Shown here: in pieces, positions 36,960 through 51,286 of the stretch
How the letters are laid out: each line of letters opens with the position of its first letter
Position numbering within the stretch: position 1 is the stretch's first letter
Assembly (NCBI GenBank): GCA_949825025.1
Contig: OX463785.1
Span: forward strand, 17,795,971-17,859,970
Source of the DNA: Siphlonurus alternatus
Taxonomy: Eukaryota > Arthropoda > Insecta > Ephemeroptera > Siphlonuridae
Length of the DNA stretch: 64,000 nucleotides
Reading direction: 5' to 3'
Made by a program: the position numbers and the translations under genes
The notes under the pieces: generated by a model
What the model was told of the DNA's origin: nothing
Database searches by the model: none
Seen by the model: the letters and a program-made list of their open reading frames with translations, nothing else

Positions 36960-37200
36960 TAAGTACAAATACACAACGTCATCTCTCTCCTTACTATACA
37001 CATGCACTGCAGTGATATATATAAAGTCTCTGGTAGAACAAGCTATACAACAGCGACACAGCATGAGGTCAGAGGTCAAAGCAAAATGTGTCAGGAACAT
37101 GGTAAGCGCCGCCACTGCCGTCTTCTCTACGGGGGTTTTGCCTCCCTCCCTCCTTCTTTCAAAAGGGGATGTTGTTGAGAGCTAACCTCCCTCTGTGATT
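36960..37200. other. G+C-richer islet with perfect DR1
   Basis: About 240 bp of raised complexity and G+C with overlapping, unrecognisable frames on both strands. Includes AGGTCAGAGGTCA at 37066-37078. Candidate enhancer-like element. Confidence 0.4.
37066..37078 (+). promoter_or_regulatory. Perfect DR1 nuclear-receptor element
   Basis: AGGTCA-G-AGGTCA followed by AAG: two consensus half-sites as a direct repeat with 1-nt spacing. In insects DR1 elements are bound by USP/RXR, HNF4 or Seven-up (COUP) type receptors. Occupancy is inference. Confidence 0.45.
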
Positions 37201-37521
37201 AATGAAGAGTGGGTGGAACTAGAAGTTATATTCGCTATATCTGCCTGCTGCTGTTGAAATTGTTGCACATTTTAATGTCAAAGATGATTTTACACTTTTT
37301 TTTTTCTAAATTTGAATTGTTTTGCAAGTATTTTGTGGAAAATAATAATTATTACTATATAGATATTTGATATTGCTATTAAAACGTAGATTCAGAGATT
37401 TATTATTTAATTGAAATGCATTTTATACACAAAAGATAAAAAAGTTTGATTCAATAATTTTTTGTTATGGATTGTCAATCATTAATTTAAGCTTGTAAAG
37501 AAGTGGATGCAATATTTTGCA
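37201..37521. other. A+T-rich intergenic DNA
   Basis: No feature recognised. Confidence 0.5.
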
Positions 37522-37840
37522 ATAGAGTATTGTCCTCAATTTTTTTTATTGCAGAAATGGATAGAGGGTGCAAAGTTATGCTACCCTGATTTTTTTCAGA
37601 TTTTTTAGAGCCCGGAAACTATTTTTAAAAAATTATTGAAAGTCCTTTTCGTGACGTCACGAGACGCCGCTCCTTAAGAAAAAGATAGGACTTGCCGCCG
37701 CGTGACGTCACAAAAAGGACTTTCAATAATTTTTTAAAAATAGTTCCAGGTCTCAAAAAAATCTGAAAAAAATCAGGGTAGCATAACTTTGCACCCTCTA
37801 TCCATTTCTGCAATAAAAAAAAATGAGGACAATACACCAT
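37522..37840. mobile_element. MITE family F, copy 2
   Basis: About 319 bp. Left ATAGAGTATTGTCCTCA; right, reverse-complemented, ATGGTGTATTGTCCTCA. The arms match through GCAGAAATGGATAGAGGGTG, GCAAAGTTATGCTACCCTGA and CTTTCAATAATTTTT/AAAAATTATTGAAAG. Each inner arm carries GTGACGTCAC (TGACGTCA at 37652 and 37703). The central part is G+C-rich. Frames within it are by-products. Confidence 0.9.
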
Positions 37841-40784
37841 TACATTTTTTTTGTAGAATGGTTATTTCAATTTTGCTTGTAAAAGTCACTTTTTAGAGAT
37901 TGATATTTATATACCCAATTTATTAATTGAATATGCCAATAGTGATCACTATTTTGAAATTTTTGAATTAGAAATTCATCCCTCTCCAAGAATTATAAAG
38001 ATATCACTACTTTTTACAAGAATGTTAATGAAATGGATGTCTATTTTATAAATTATAATTTTGGTTATAAAATATATTATACTCTATAAAATTTATTGTA
38101 ATATGTATCTAATTAAATGCATAATAAATTTATTTTTAAAATAAAATAAAAAAAAATAAAAATAATTTATTTATTAATAATTTACAATGTAACTAATAAA
38201 ACAATTTGTTTTTTATATTATAGATTATAGTCTAATTATACAAATGCAGTGAAAATCAATGAATGTAACATGCGTAATGTTAAATTTTAACAGAATCTGC
38301 TGAAAGCTCCAAACTCGGCCGGGTTCAGTTATAATAATCATACTGGATTGACTAGCCAAATTAAAAAAAAATTGCAATATCTAAAATATATAAACTTCAT
38401 AATATTGAAAATTGTAACGCCCATGTGGAGTCTATACAAGTATAGTGTTATAACCCAGATAAAGTATCGCATAACGTGCATGATGAATTCTATATAGCTT
38501 TTCATTCAAACCTTTGCTATGGAAGTGGATTAAAGCCTTAATTATGTCAATCTTTTAATTGGCAAATATTTCGTTCAGAGCCTGAATGCATGGTATAACA
38601 GAAGTACCCGAACTGCAGTTTTTTAAACTAGTCACCTTATTTTAATTTCTATATTATAGTTTTTTGTGTGGTAATCGTTTGTTGACCAATTTATATATTT
38701 CCTTTAGTGTTATAAAACTGGACCATGGCATAATATTACACAAAAAATGTCATCAAATTTACATATTTTTACTAATACACAATATAATAACTTAATAATA
38801 TACAAATATATTTCAATACTGTCTTTATATTTGCATGAATTATGAACATATGTATCTTTTATAATTATTATGAAAAGTATATTGAGTTTGTTTAAGAATA
38901 TTATATACAAAAAAAAAAATTAACTTTTATAAAAGCTCATCAGTTTAGAGCATCTGGAAGAATGAAATAAAAAAAAATATATAAAGGGCTAGTGGGTGTG
39001 ACTTTCATATAGTTAGGCTTAGCTACTACTACCAATATATATACAAGCAGTAAATATTATTCTACACTGCAGCAGCTTCCCAAGAAAGATAATTATAGGT
39101 TTAAAACTTACTCTATAATTTAGTCTTGTCTACTTCTTTTTCTACCGTTGACGCATTTTATCAAAAATTATTCCCTTTAAAAAAAATATATTTAAGGAGG
39201 AGCTTAAAAATTTAATTGCTATACTTTAAACAATATAAATTTATAATTAATATACATAATATTTTTAGTTTTAAATTAAAATTGCTTATATTTTTGTTAT
39301 AAATAATGCATTGCTATCACAAAATTCTTAATTTTAATGTTAAATTATTATGATTTTATGTAATAATACTTGTATACTTTTGTTAAGATAAGTATATATT
39401 TTCTTTTTATAAAAATTATTGGTTTAAAAAACGGTAGGAGGGGTTTAACATTTTTAATTGCTACTTTTTCAAAACGTTTTTCTGATTCTTATAACCGATA
39501 AAAAAATATTTATTTTTTTTCTATATATAATTTCTTACCATATAATAATGTTTACATGCATATTCATGTATGAAGGTATATAGTAATAATGATCATAATT
39601 TTGTATCGCTTTACTATAAAATCAAGTTTTTAATAATATACCTTTTGAATATTATACCATACATTTTTTTTTCTATCTTAATTTTTTAAAATCAAACCAA
39701 ACCGCTCAACAAGTGACATGAATCTTAATTATTTTATACACTTTTTTGGTTGTATGAAATTGGAACAAGAAATATTTCAAAATGTCGATGACTTAGAATA
39801 CAATACTTTCTGGTCAATCGTGAATTATTTTATCAATGAACATATATGAACTCGTTAAATAATATCAAAATATTTATATCATGGTACAAATTAAGCTTAT
39901 TCCACTATAATTATATAGAGTCTACATACAGATAATTTTAATTTAATTAACTTAAAACCGAGCATTCAGGTTCGCTAAGAGATTAAATTTGTATACATAT
40001 GTTACCTCCAGTATTATATACGTACTAAATACTCGGAGTCTTTACAATTTTATGTTTGATTTGGGCTCCTAAATAAAATGATGCTCCTGTTCGTTAATTA
40101 ATTTAATATAGTTATATATTTATTTTACTTAAACTGAAATTTTGTATTTGTTTTTATATAGAAATTTAATATATGAAATTCTTTCCTCATTTTCTCTCAG
40201 TATTTAATTGATAAAATAACAATTCATGTCCAAACAAAATTTATTTTATTTACAAATAATTTATATATTTTTATTATTTTATTTATTTTAAAAAAATTTG
40301 AAAATATTACTTTATTAAATAATATTTTTATTTGCTCATTTTTTTATATAAAAATTTAAAAATGTAATACATAATTGTATTTATAGTTAGATAAATTTCA
40401 AAACACCCAAGAAACATGTTAACGTTACTAATTGTAATCCAAACTCCTTAAGAACTTTGGACCAATCGGATCTCTCTATTCTAATGTTTTTGTAATATAC
40501 GGGTCTTTCCGTCTTTCACCATACGTCACAAAACAATATGACGTCATAATTGTGTAGGCAAAACATTGTCAGTGGCATAGCAAATACGTGTTAAAGTTGG
40601 TCTCGAAATTAATTTCTCCTGACGATTCGTATCATTTCTCGTAGAAATTTCTTTCATAAATGGTGACAAGAAGAACCAATGCTAGTGAAAAAAAATATTT
40701 GGTGACCAAAACTGTTATGAGAAAAGAGGTGTTGTGAGTTATGTTAACACGCACAGCATAGGATTTTAGGGTTTTCTGCCTACA
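37841..40784. other. A+T-rich intergenic DNA
   Basis: About 2.9 kb with no exon, RNA gene or shared repeat recognised. A TGACGTCA palindrome lies at 40539-40546 near a second partial one (ACGTCA at 40523). Confidence 0.55.
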
Positions 40785-40830
40785 TCCCGAAGCTCTTCGG
40801 GCGGCTTCGGGCATCCCCGTGCTACCCAAA
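40785..40830. other. G+C-rich hairpin cluster
   Basis: CCCGAAGCTCTTCGGG forms a 7-bp hairpin with a 2-nt loop, and the following GGCTTCGGG can pair with the same 5' arm as an alternative. Very G+C-rich for this neighbourhood. It may be the remnant of an element; I do not recognise it. Confidence 0.35.
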
Positions 40831-42478
40831 ATGTAAACATGAAATTCCTGTATAATAGGTATATACTATATAATTTGTACTTAAGACAATCGAATCTTTG
40901 GTTAATGATGATATGAAAATGTAAAGTTACTTCGACCATGATGTTAGAAGCAATTTTCCACAAGAAGGATCACTTTTGAATAAGAATTTTATCAGTGTAA
41001 CAATGTAAGAAAATGATTTAAAAATAATTTTTCATATAAAGAGTGAATTTCACTTTATATTAATATAATTAAAGTAAGCTCACATTGGTAGAAGTCTTTC
41101 ATCCAAATAAAATTATACAAAAATATTAGATGGAATAAAAATAATTTTTATAAATTATTATAATTTTTCAATATAATCTGTGGAATAATTGTTATATTCA
41201 TTTTTAAAATATGTTTTTACAGAAAAAAAAAATGTACTAGAATGCTGACTACATGTTTTTCAATATATAAAGAAAATGCTTAGAAAATATTCATATATAT
41301 GAAAATATTTATGGGACCATGTTTTCTAGGGAAAAAGAGGGGAGGGAGAGAGATAGAATAGTTGGGAGGGGAGGGTAAGCCTGCAGACATCAATTACAAC
41401 AAAACAAACCATCACATGCTCGTGAATAATATGCATTGTTGGATCAACAACAATATATATATCATGTGGGAAACGAGAGAAAAAATAACATAGCTATACT
41501 TCATATATAATGTTCCATGTTTTTGGTATATTATATACATTTGGTGGTAGTGTAATGCTTATTTATCATTTCACGAGCAATTTGATGGTACTATATGCCT
41601 TGGGATATTTAATATTTTAGATAATATCATATCATATGGAACTATACATTAAATATACATTGTATATACATACACACATGAGATAAAAAAAAAATAATCA
41701 TACGATTTTTGTATACAAATTTTATAAAAATATCCTTAGGCCCATTAGAAATTAAAAATATATATTAAAATTTTGCTTTTTATGTTTTTATATTTTATCA
41801 AACAAAAAATTGAATTGCGTTTTAATATAAATTGTATGATAACAATATAATAATTGTTTTGAATTTATTATTTTTTGTTTTGTAGGGTATTATATAGTTA
41901 AAGAAAAAAGATTTACAGCTATAAATTTGTCCAGTACAGACATTCGATTTATTTTAGTAACGATAGATACTCAAAAGGTACATAATATGACGTACCTATA
42001 ATATAAGCAGCGGTAGAAAATAAAAATATGAAATACTCTCATATTAGTACATGCTATTTTAAAACTTCGTAGTTCTAATTAAATGAAATATTAATCCGAA
42101 TGAAACCAATAATTTGTATATTTATAACAAAAAAGTGGTATTTTCAATAATTATATTTTTTAGGCAAATATTACTTTTTTTTAAATTTTACATTATTATT
42201 ATCTCTTGTTTTTATTGCAGACTGATTAAATAAGACTAATAATGGATCAATGTGTCCCCCTTCCCTCCTTAATTAGTCGTTCATGATAGAAGGAAGACAA
42301 ATGATCAGTTGGTGGGTTCTCCTTACCCCCAAAAAAAGCCCACCCTTCTCCCCTCCCTCCCCCCGAATTATCTAGAGTACTTCAGATTTTTTTTCCCGTT
42401 AATATACCGGATTTTGTATATATCATAAAAATTAAAAAAAAAAAATAAGTTTTGTATTTCCCTTAAAAATTGATTCAA

Positions 42479-42482
<4 letters not shown>
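40831..42482. other. A+T-rich intergenic DNA with purine-rich and pyrimidine-rich patches
   Basis: Includes a G-run patch on the + strand at 41339-41375 (GGGG, GGG, GGG, GGGG, GGG, one loop about 17 nt) and a C-run patch at 42255-42365. No exon seen. Confidence 0.45.
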
Positions 42483-42575
<93 letters not shown>

Positions 42576-42594
42576 ATCATATATATATATATAC
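42483..42594. repeat. (AT)n microsatellite, about 110 bp
   Basis: Nearly pure AT repeat with two small interruptions. The overlapping Ile-Tyr-repeat frame is an artefact. Confidence 0.95.
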
Positions 42595-43337
42595 GTAAGA
42601 GTATAATTGGAAAATTAAAACAATTAATGAATGATGAATTAAATATATAGATAGATTTAAAGAAATTGATCACAGCTATGTATTTCCAGTAAATGACAGA
42701 CATTTTATAAGTATGGAAGAATAAATTATAAATTTGACATAAAGACAAATGCAATGATTACGAAAATTAATAAAATTTTGAATTTAAAATAATTTTCTTG
42801 CACCATGTTCACATCATGCAAGCATTATATATAAAAATACATTTTGAAGACATCCGCTAATATTTCTAACAAAAATAATACCAACTAACCGTAACCAAGG
42901 GATAAAAACAATCACTATTTGTTTATATTAAAAATATGATTGATGATCATTATAGTAATTGGACCCTAAAATGAACAAATAAAAATAAATTAATATTTAT
43001 TACTATAACTTCTTTAATTTTCTTGATAATTATTATTATTTTAGTCCATTTACTACTTAGGCCTATAACATCTAATACCAATTAAAAATATTAAATTTAA
43101 ATACATAAATTATATTCTCCTACCACCACAATATAATTTTTTATAGAAACACACTGTAAAAGTATTTTGTTTAAAAAACTAGTGCTTCAAATAACATGTG
43201 AACTGAAATGCAAATTAAGCTTTACAATATCTAATACAATAAAGGAGAAACAGTGAATGTCCAATAATACTCTGCATGCATTCTAATTTTATAATGAGAC
43301 AATATTTATGTCTCTCAATGCTTTGGTGCATGGCTAA
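42595..43337. other. A+T-rich intergenic DNA
   Basis: No feature recognised. Confidence 0.5.
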
Positions 43338-43727
43338 TTAAGGTAGAGATAACGCCAATCAGCTGTTCGACGTAGGTCCCTTTGATTAGCATGTAAACCT
43401 TAGCAAATTCACAAAAATTCTGAGATTTTTTGGAGAGCCATACAAAAAATTTCAAAACAATTTAACGATCCGATTTTTTTTATTTATGTATTTTTTTTTA
43501 ATTATTATTATTTTCAAAATAGGGCTTTCCCAATGGAGAGACAAACTAAAAACTTAATTAAAAAAAATCAGCTCGTTAAATTGTTTTGAAACTTTTTCTA
43601 TGGCTTTTAGGCACTATATAATATCTGCCTCTCAAAATATTTCAGAATTTTTGTGAATTAGCTAAGGTTTACATGTTAATCAAAGGGACCTACGTCGAAC
43701 AACTGATCGACGTTATCTCTACCTTAA
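43338..43727. mobile_element. TTAA-flanked foldback element (family G, copy 2)
   Basis: Ends TTAAGGTAGAGATAACGCCA and, reverse-complemented, TTAAGGTAGAGATAACGTCG. The arms continue through CGACGTAGGTCCCTTTGATT, ACATGTAAACCTTAGC-type sequence and CACAAAAATTCTGA. Arm identity is lower than in the copy at 33554, and the central loop is longer and A+T-rich. Non-coding. Confidence 0.87.
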
Positions 43728-43825
43728 AGCTTATTCTTAAAAACGAAAGAAGAAGATCAATGTCTCTTATTTGTCAATGATATTTTATGATAATGTTCCC
43801 ATATGAAAAAGTGGAAAAGGTAGAC

Positions 43826-44058
43826 AAAGGTCGTGAGTTCAATCCCAGGGACTACAATATTTTATTGAAAGGTGATAGTTATCATACATATAATATAAAG
43901 AAAATTCATTATGCATTAGGTGCAAGTAGGAAATGATCGATGGCATCCTCCATCAATTAACGACCACATGCTGACAGATTTCCCTGGTTCCCTCAGTCAT
44001 AACTAAACAATTGCTGGGATAAATATAGTTATAGTACAACGTCCCTTTCCCCTCTAGT
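43826..44058 (+). mobile_element. tRNA-derived SINE, diverged
   Basis: GGTCGTGAGTTCAATCCCAG carries the B-box region. The body GCATCCTCCATCAATTA, TTTCCCTGGTTCCCTCAGTC and a CTGGGAT segment matches the order seen in the SINE at 14230-14527. The tRNA-like 5' part is shortened and the A-rich tail is lost. Confidence 0.6.
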
Positions 44059-45195
<1,137 letters not shown>

Positions 45196-45475
45196 CCTTC
45201 AGGAAGTTTTCTTATTGCAAATTTGGATAGAGGACTCGAGTTACGTATTGTAAATTTTTTCACATTTTTTGGAACCTTCAAGGATAAAGAAGCTGTGACG
45301 TCATAGTTATGCTTTTTTTCCTTTGCTTGCGTGCTAAATATGTGCATGACTATGATGTCACAGCGTTTAAGAGCACGACTTAAGGGTGTTAGAGGATAAA
45401 AAAATATATATAAAAAAGCTGAAAAAATTGGCAATATACATTATAACTCGAGGTATTCTACTCATGCAACTTCAG
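45196..45475. mobile_element. MITE family F, copy 3 (diverged)
   Basis: Imperfect foldback: GCTGTGACGTCATAGTTATG (45294-45313) mirrors GCATGACTATGATGTCACAGC (about 45343-45363), and CTCGAGTTA mirrors TAACTCGAG. The outer arm TTATTGCAAATTTGGATAGA and the following TTTTTTCACATTTTTTGG resemble the corresponding parts of 27978-28289 and 37522-37840. The overlapping 145-codon - strand frame is a by-product. Confidence 0.65.
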
Positions 45476-48400
45476 CAAAAATCAAACGGGTAGTATTGGA
45501 TCTGTCCAGAAACATTATGTGCTTTAAGGATTGACCTCAGTTGATTGAGATCTCGGAATCGGTCCCCTTGAATTTAACTTAAACTTGCAGAGAACTTAGA
45601 ATTCGTCGCATCAATAGGTGGCATATAAATTTTGAAGTGGATCTGTCTGATCATGCAGTTTTAAGAAAACGAGGTGGAAGTTTCAACTATACTCTGAGAT
45701 CAATCGTTAATATATTTTATATAAAAAAAAATTATATACTTCAACAATGTTATATATTTCCAGCCATCCCAATATTAATTCAAAATAATTATGTTTTGAT
45801 TAAAGGAAATTTGTATGCATGATTTTTTTTTTTTTCGCAAAGCTTTATTTGAAAATGTTTTGTCAGCTGGCATGTATTATATAATGTTGATATATAATTT
45901 GTATGTAAAATAATATTATTTACTGCGATCCAATTGTTAATTACCATTGCAAAGTATGTACAATGTATTTTTCCATTGCAGATTTTAATCAACCAAATAT
46001 TCCTACACAATCGACATGTAAAAGAAATAATTAATATAAATTTATAAAAAGATTTCGAAAGAAATTTCCATAACAAAGCATAGAAACAAGTCAAATTTTT
46101 GCTACTCTTGTATTCTAAAAATTATGTCTGGTGATAGTTTTATTCGAATTTATATATGTTAAATTATAAAAAGTTAGATGGTTATACTTAATCTAAAAAT
46201 CAATGCTTTTTGGGGGTATTTTGCATTATGTTCGAGAAATGCATATTCTTTAAAGTATTCTTTAAAAACAAATTCAATATGATTATTTTCAAAATAACAT
46301 CTTCTAATATATATCGGCCAATGCCGTATGAATTTTAACAAAGAGCGTACATTGTAACAATATAAAATCTCTGGTTTTAATCTGAATCCATCAAATCGAT
46401 TTGATAAGGGCACATAATAATATAAATTAAATTAACAGTTAATAGATGCATAAAAGATGAAAAATATACTATATAGTATACAAGTTTTATAATTTTATTA
46501 GAAATATTTTCAAGATTGCATACATATATTGTATCTATTTTATCATTTATTTCTAAATGCAATCATGTACAATACAGGAACTAAATTTTAATTCAGTCCC
46601 AAAATTTTATATATAAAACATTGTACAAACATCGTGTTTTTGTATTATATTATGTCGATAATCAATTTTGATCGTGATTTCAATTTTCAAAGCAGACCAT
46701 TTTACCTGTGCATTAATATAATTTTACTTAAAAAAATACTATATATAATAATTGATACATGCAATATTTATTTATTTTTATTGCAAAATGTATTTCATTG
46801 ATACAAAAAGTTGCAATAAATTGCTTTATAGTCTTTATTTTGAAATTCGTCTTCTGCCATGCTTATTGGAAAAATATGTTGTTAAATTTTAATTTACTAC
46901 ATAGCAACAATGATTATTGGTGACTTTTTTTCAAAAGTCATGAGTATCATATTTAAATACCGTATGATATTATATATATTGTAACATTGTTACACCATCA
47001 CACAGTGTGATGGTAATCACACAGCATGCACTATAATGTATCGCTATTTATTAGGGTGTTTACACAGGCAAATCTCTATTTTAGTGATTAAAATTATACA
47101 TTTTGATTAGAAAAAGACAACTTGTAAATACGGTTTCCATGGTTTCCTTGTTAAAAATTGTAAATGATAGGATATAAACTAAATCTCCTTGTCTAATTAT
47201 GATTATAACTAACTATTATAGTAATATATATATATCAATCATATATATACTGTATAATGAAATATAACTCGGTAATTATTTAGTCTAAAACAATAAAATA
47301 CTTTTATAAAAAAAGATAAAGTGCAATTATATTTTAACAAGTCAATTGAAATCTTCTTTAATAATACGGTTGCAGTTATATAATGATAACTTACATCATG
47401 ACGTGTTTAACCAAAAGTAAATATTAAGACAGAGAGAGAAAAAAAAAGCTAGCGGCAAATTTTAACCTACCTAACTAATTGCCATATACGTACTTTTCAA
47501 ACATTATATAATATAGTAGGATCAAGGTAAATTGAACATGTGTGTATATATAATACAAATACTTTAAAGGAGCAGGTATTAAAAGAACAAGTTATAATAA
47601 GTGTTGTAGATTGAATTCAAATTCAAATTTTTATTTCGATCGTTGGCTTTTTAAATTATGAATTTCCCATAAATACTAATTTTAGGATGCTCAATATTTT
47701 GACTTATTTTTTTAGTTTCTTATTTTTTTGTAATTTCATTTCGTCATACAAATACCCTAATAATTATGCATGCAAGTACATGTATGAGTATATAACAATT
47801 GTTTATTTCATTTAAATGTATTTTAACTATTATTTAATTGCATATTTATATGAGCTTTCATGAATTATATAAGCTATTCGAACTTGTAAACTATGGAAGT
47901 GATTTGTACTTATTATCAATTAAATTATTTCATACTATCAACTTATTGTGTGTTGTATAGAGATAAAGTTAAGATAAAGATAAAAAATGAACCATATGCA
48001 GATCAATTTTGGAAATAAAAGCTATTTTTATCAGTTTCTTGTACGAAAATGACCCTTTTGGAGAGAACAATTTGTAAAATACTTAATTTTGATTAAAACT
48101 AATATATATTTCAGATAAAATAATATATTTTATAGTAAAAAAGTATCCACCAATATTAAAACATGCATGCAACGGCCAAAAGTAGTGTATTTTTGTTATC
48201 AATAAAAGTTTACATAAAAATAAGCTATACTCTCAATTTTATTATTTCATGCAGACAAATATTTTTTTAAATATATGTATTGAATATTTCTGAATTAATG
48301 TAGGTATATATACCTGATTTGATACCTCGTCTACAGCCAATCAGTATATGAGTTTATGACACCATGGTCATACATCATTATAGTATAAATAGAGAAATGC

Positions 48401-49739
48401 CCTTTAATTGAGAAATAAGTGATGCACCTGCAAAAATTTTAAATCATTCAGACTAGCTAATTTTTGTGAATAATTTGAATTTGAGTAACACAAAAAAAAA
48501 AAAATCACATCATTATTGTCCATTGTAAAAATGTTAAAATATATAAATAAATTTATTACCTTCATGTATAAATCTAAGGAAATACCTATAATAAAAAAAT
48601 ACTATAATTCATAGTATTTTATACAGAATGATAAAAAAAAACTACAGATCACATTTTTGTTAGTTGTATATAGTATATAACACAGGTGTATTCTCAATAG
48701 GCATTTATAGATTTATACATCTGAGAGAGCGGGAAAGATGTGTAATTTTCCCATCACGAAATTGACCATTCATTCCTTCAAATGTAGCCCCCTGGGTTAC
48801 ATATCATGACTCATGCAATTATGAACTAACACTTCTCAACTAATAATTATTGCTAATTATATTTGATATAATATCACTACCTCATTCTGATTCATACCAG
48901 TTAAATTTAAATAATAATTGATTATGTTATTTACGAAGGCAAAGTCAATCATAATTCTTTCACGGTTGTTTCAGTATAGGTTCTAAAATTTTGTATTGGT
49001 TTTGTTGGCAATTTTGCTTTCTAAATATATACTGTAAAAATAAATTCAATGGAAGATATGTTATAGTCAAATTTGGAAACAATTATTTTTAGTACGATGC
49101 ATTATGCAGTAAATATTGTAATATCTTTAGTACAAAAGTCATGTACTTCAATTGTATTCTATATTAATATTAATGGTATATATATATATATAATTGGTAT
49201 AATATAACAGAACATAATGAATGCGTCAGTATTGAATAAATTATTGCACAAGGAACAAATATTAACTTTTAAGAAAATAACAAAACATAAAATATGATTA
49301 TATATAGCGCAGAGTATCCATTCAATGTTATTAACTAACAGCATAATGTGGATCTCCCATCACGTTAACTACAATATTTTAAGCTTATTTTTAATTAGTA
49401 TTTGTACTAGGAAATTGCTTGTAAATCTTAAAAAGGCAATTAATTGATTCATGTAAATTTTTTTACATAAATTACATAATATTTATGATTGTACTTAATT
49501 TTGATTATTATTTCTTAAAAGTAACCTACATGAAAAATGCATATATTATTTATTATTAAAATTATTATAATATTATTACGGAAAATAATTGCAGAACATG
49601 TTTCAATCCAATATTGAAATTATTATGTATACTATTAATTATAATATAACACAACACCTCAATGAGTTATTCATATGTTATTCTCCAGTATAAAGAGCAA
49701 TGTTGTTATATATTATATTATATAATACATGGCATAATA
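45476..49739. other. A+T-rich intergenic DNA, 4.3 kb
   Basis: No exon, RNA gene or shared repeat recognised. - strand frames of 101 codons (45789-46094) and 79 codons (46174-46413) are unrecognised and have ordinary A+T-rich composition, so I do not call them genes. A short palindrome at 46994-47014 is listed separately. Confidence 0.5.
46994..47014. other. Perfect 21-bp palindrome
   Basis: ACCATCACAC-A-GTGTGATGGT: two 10-bp arms around a single central base. Could be a dimer-binding site or a small cruciform; no known factor assigned. Confidence 0.5.
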
Positions 49740-49749
49740 TTCTTGGTAC

Positions 49750-49995
49750 CGTAGTTTTGGTTGAGTTGGCTCTAAGAAATATGGTTTGCAATAAGTTATG
49801 TCGGCAAAGTCGCTTAGAACAAAGGCTGCTTTGCTAGTGTGGTTCCCCTCTTTTCCAACATTCATCATGCAACGACTTTGACAAATGCGCCCAGCGCTCC
49901 AGCAGGGAGAACCAAAAGTTACCGCCATGCCCCCGTGTGTTGTGTGCTGGGGATGATGATGCAGCGGAGTGATGCTTCTATTCTTCCCCTATATA
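49750..49995. other. G+C-richer islet 1.5 kb upstream of Lim1 exon 1
   Basis: About 245 bp of raised complexity including AGAACAAAGGCTGCTTTG (SOX-type AACAAAG core near 49819) and a G+C-rich part at 49885-49975. Overlapping frames on both strands are not recognisable. Its position suggests a promoter-proximal regulatory element or an upstream untranslated exon. Confidence 0.4.
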
Positions 49996-50839
49996 TTATT
50001 ATACACGTTGCACTTTTTAGTTATGGAATTTATATATGATTATTTGCAAAACAAAAATAATGTCTTAAATTTTATTTTCTTGAAAATAAAAAAAGGCATA
50101 AAAATTGTAAAATTATATTATTCTTAATGATAGTCATTTTAATATTTGAACTTTTTGCATATAACACAACCTTCAATTTCCAGATTTGTATATCATATCT
50201 GCGGTTTTTAATTTTATAAATTATAGCAATATTTACTAGGTTTATAACGTAAGCATTGAGAAACGCAATACGTGGTTTCTATTTATTACGATTTGAAGTA
50301 TAAAATAAAGAAATCTGTAGCGCGAAATTGAATTAAAAATATTTTTAAAAATATTCAAAAAATTTATAATTTTTTTATTTGTTTGTAATTCGTTGTACAC
50401 TAATATATTATTTACACCTTAAATATATTTCAAAATATAATTTATTTAATTATTATTAAAATTTAGTAATGCACAGTATTACATGTAAAAATTTAAAGAA
50501 AAGAAATAATTAACAAATCTCAAAAATACCAAAGTCCTAAAGCCAGTAATTTTCTGTTCACTGCATGCAATTATACTGCAATTATTAAAATTTGAATTTA
50601 TTATATTGCTACTTTATCAAAAGATTAAAGATATGCAAATTAGAAATTTAAGTAAAAAATAAAATGCACATTAAATTTGCAATGAACCATGCAGTAGTAT
50701 TCATTAAAAAAGTCAAAGAAGAACAATATGATATAACCACCACATATTATAATATAAAAAGCATATATAAGGTCTATATTTGAAAATTTTACATCCTTTA
50801 TCAAAAGATAATAAAAAAAATAGCTCCACCTACTTTTTA

Positions 50840-51115
50840 CATTGAGACCAATGGGAGAGAATGTTTTGAACATGGCGAGGCTACGGGGAGGGTATTGTAT
50901 ATGTTGAACATAGCATTGTCTCATTATTATAACGTTCTAACTCCCCCCTACTAAAATTTACAATACTAGACCTTATGTCCACAAACATAAGGTTGAAAAT
51001 TTAAGTAGTAAGGTAGAACTTTTGTATTCTAAGCATAAAAAGAGGTTGGATTCTGCGCGGTACGCCCCTCCATGTATTCGCTATCTGTGGAGTAGCTTGA
51101 GAGCCACAGTGTTAT
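50840..51115. promoter_or_regulatory. Possible Lim1 promoter-proximal region
   Basis: Mixed-composition segment a few hundred bases upstream of the first Lim1 coding exon, with an ACCAATGGG (CCAAT-type) motif near 50850 and a G+C-richer stretch at 51050-51110. No clear TATA box or initiator can be assigned in such A+T-rich DNA, so the start of transcription is unknown. Confidence 0.25.
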
Positions 51116-51286
51116 TTCAAACTTGGAATATAACAGACGTATATCAAAGTTTCTCAAATCTAGACTCAATAAAAAAGTATCGATCCATATATGTGTGCAA
51201 AAAAAAAAATATATTAATATTTACGAAGAAAATAACAACAACAAAAAAAGTGTGGTGTTAATTATTTATCTTTAAATTGTTTATAA

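Noticed and set aside
42368..42754. 128-codon - strand frame
   Set aside because: Mostly Ile-Tyr repeats from an (AT)n tract with A+T-rich flanks.
46174..46413. 79-codon - strand frame with a protein-like look
   Set aside because: No family resemblance, A+T-rich codons and no splice context; indistinguishable from chance.
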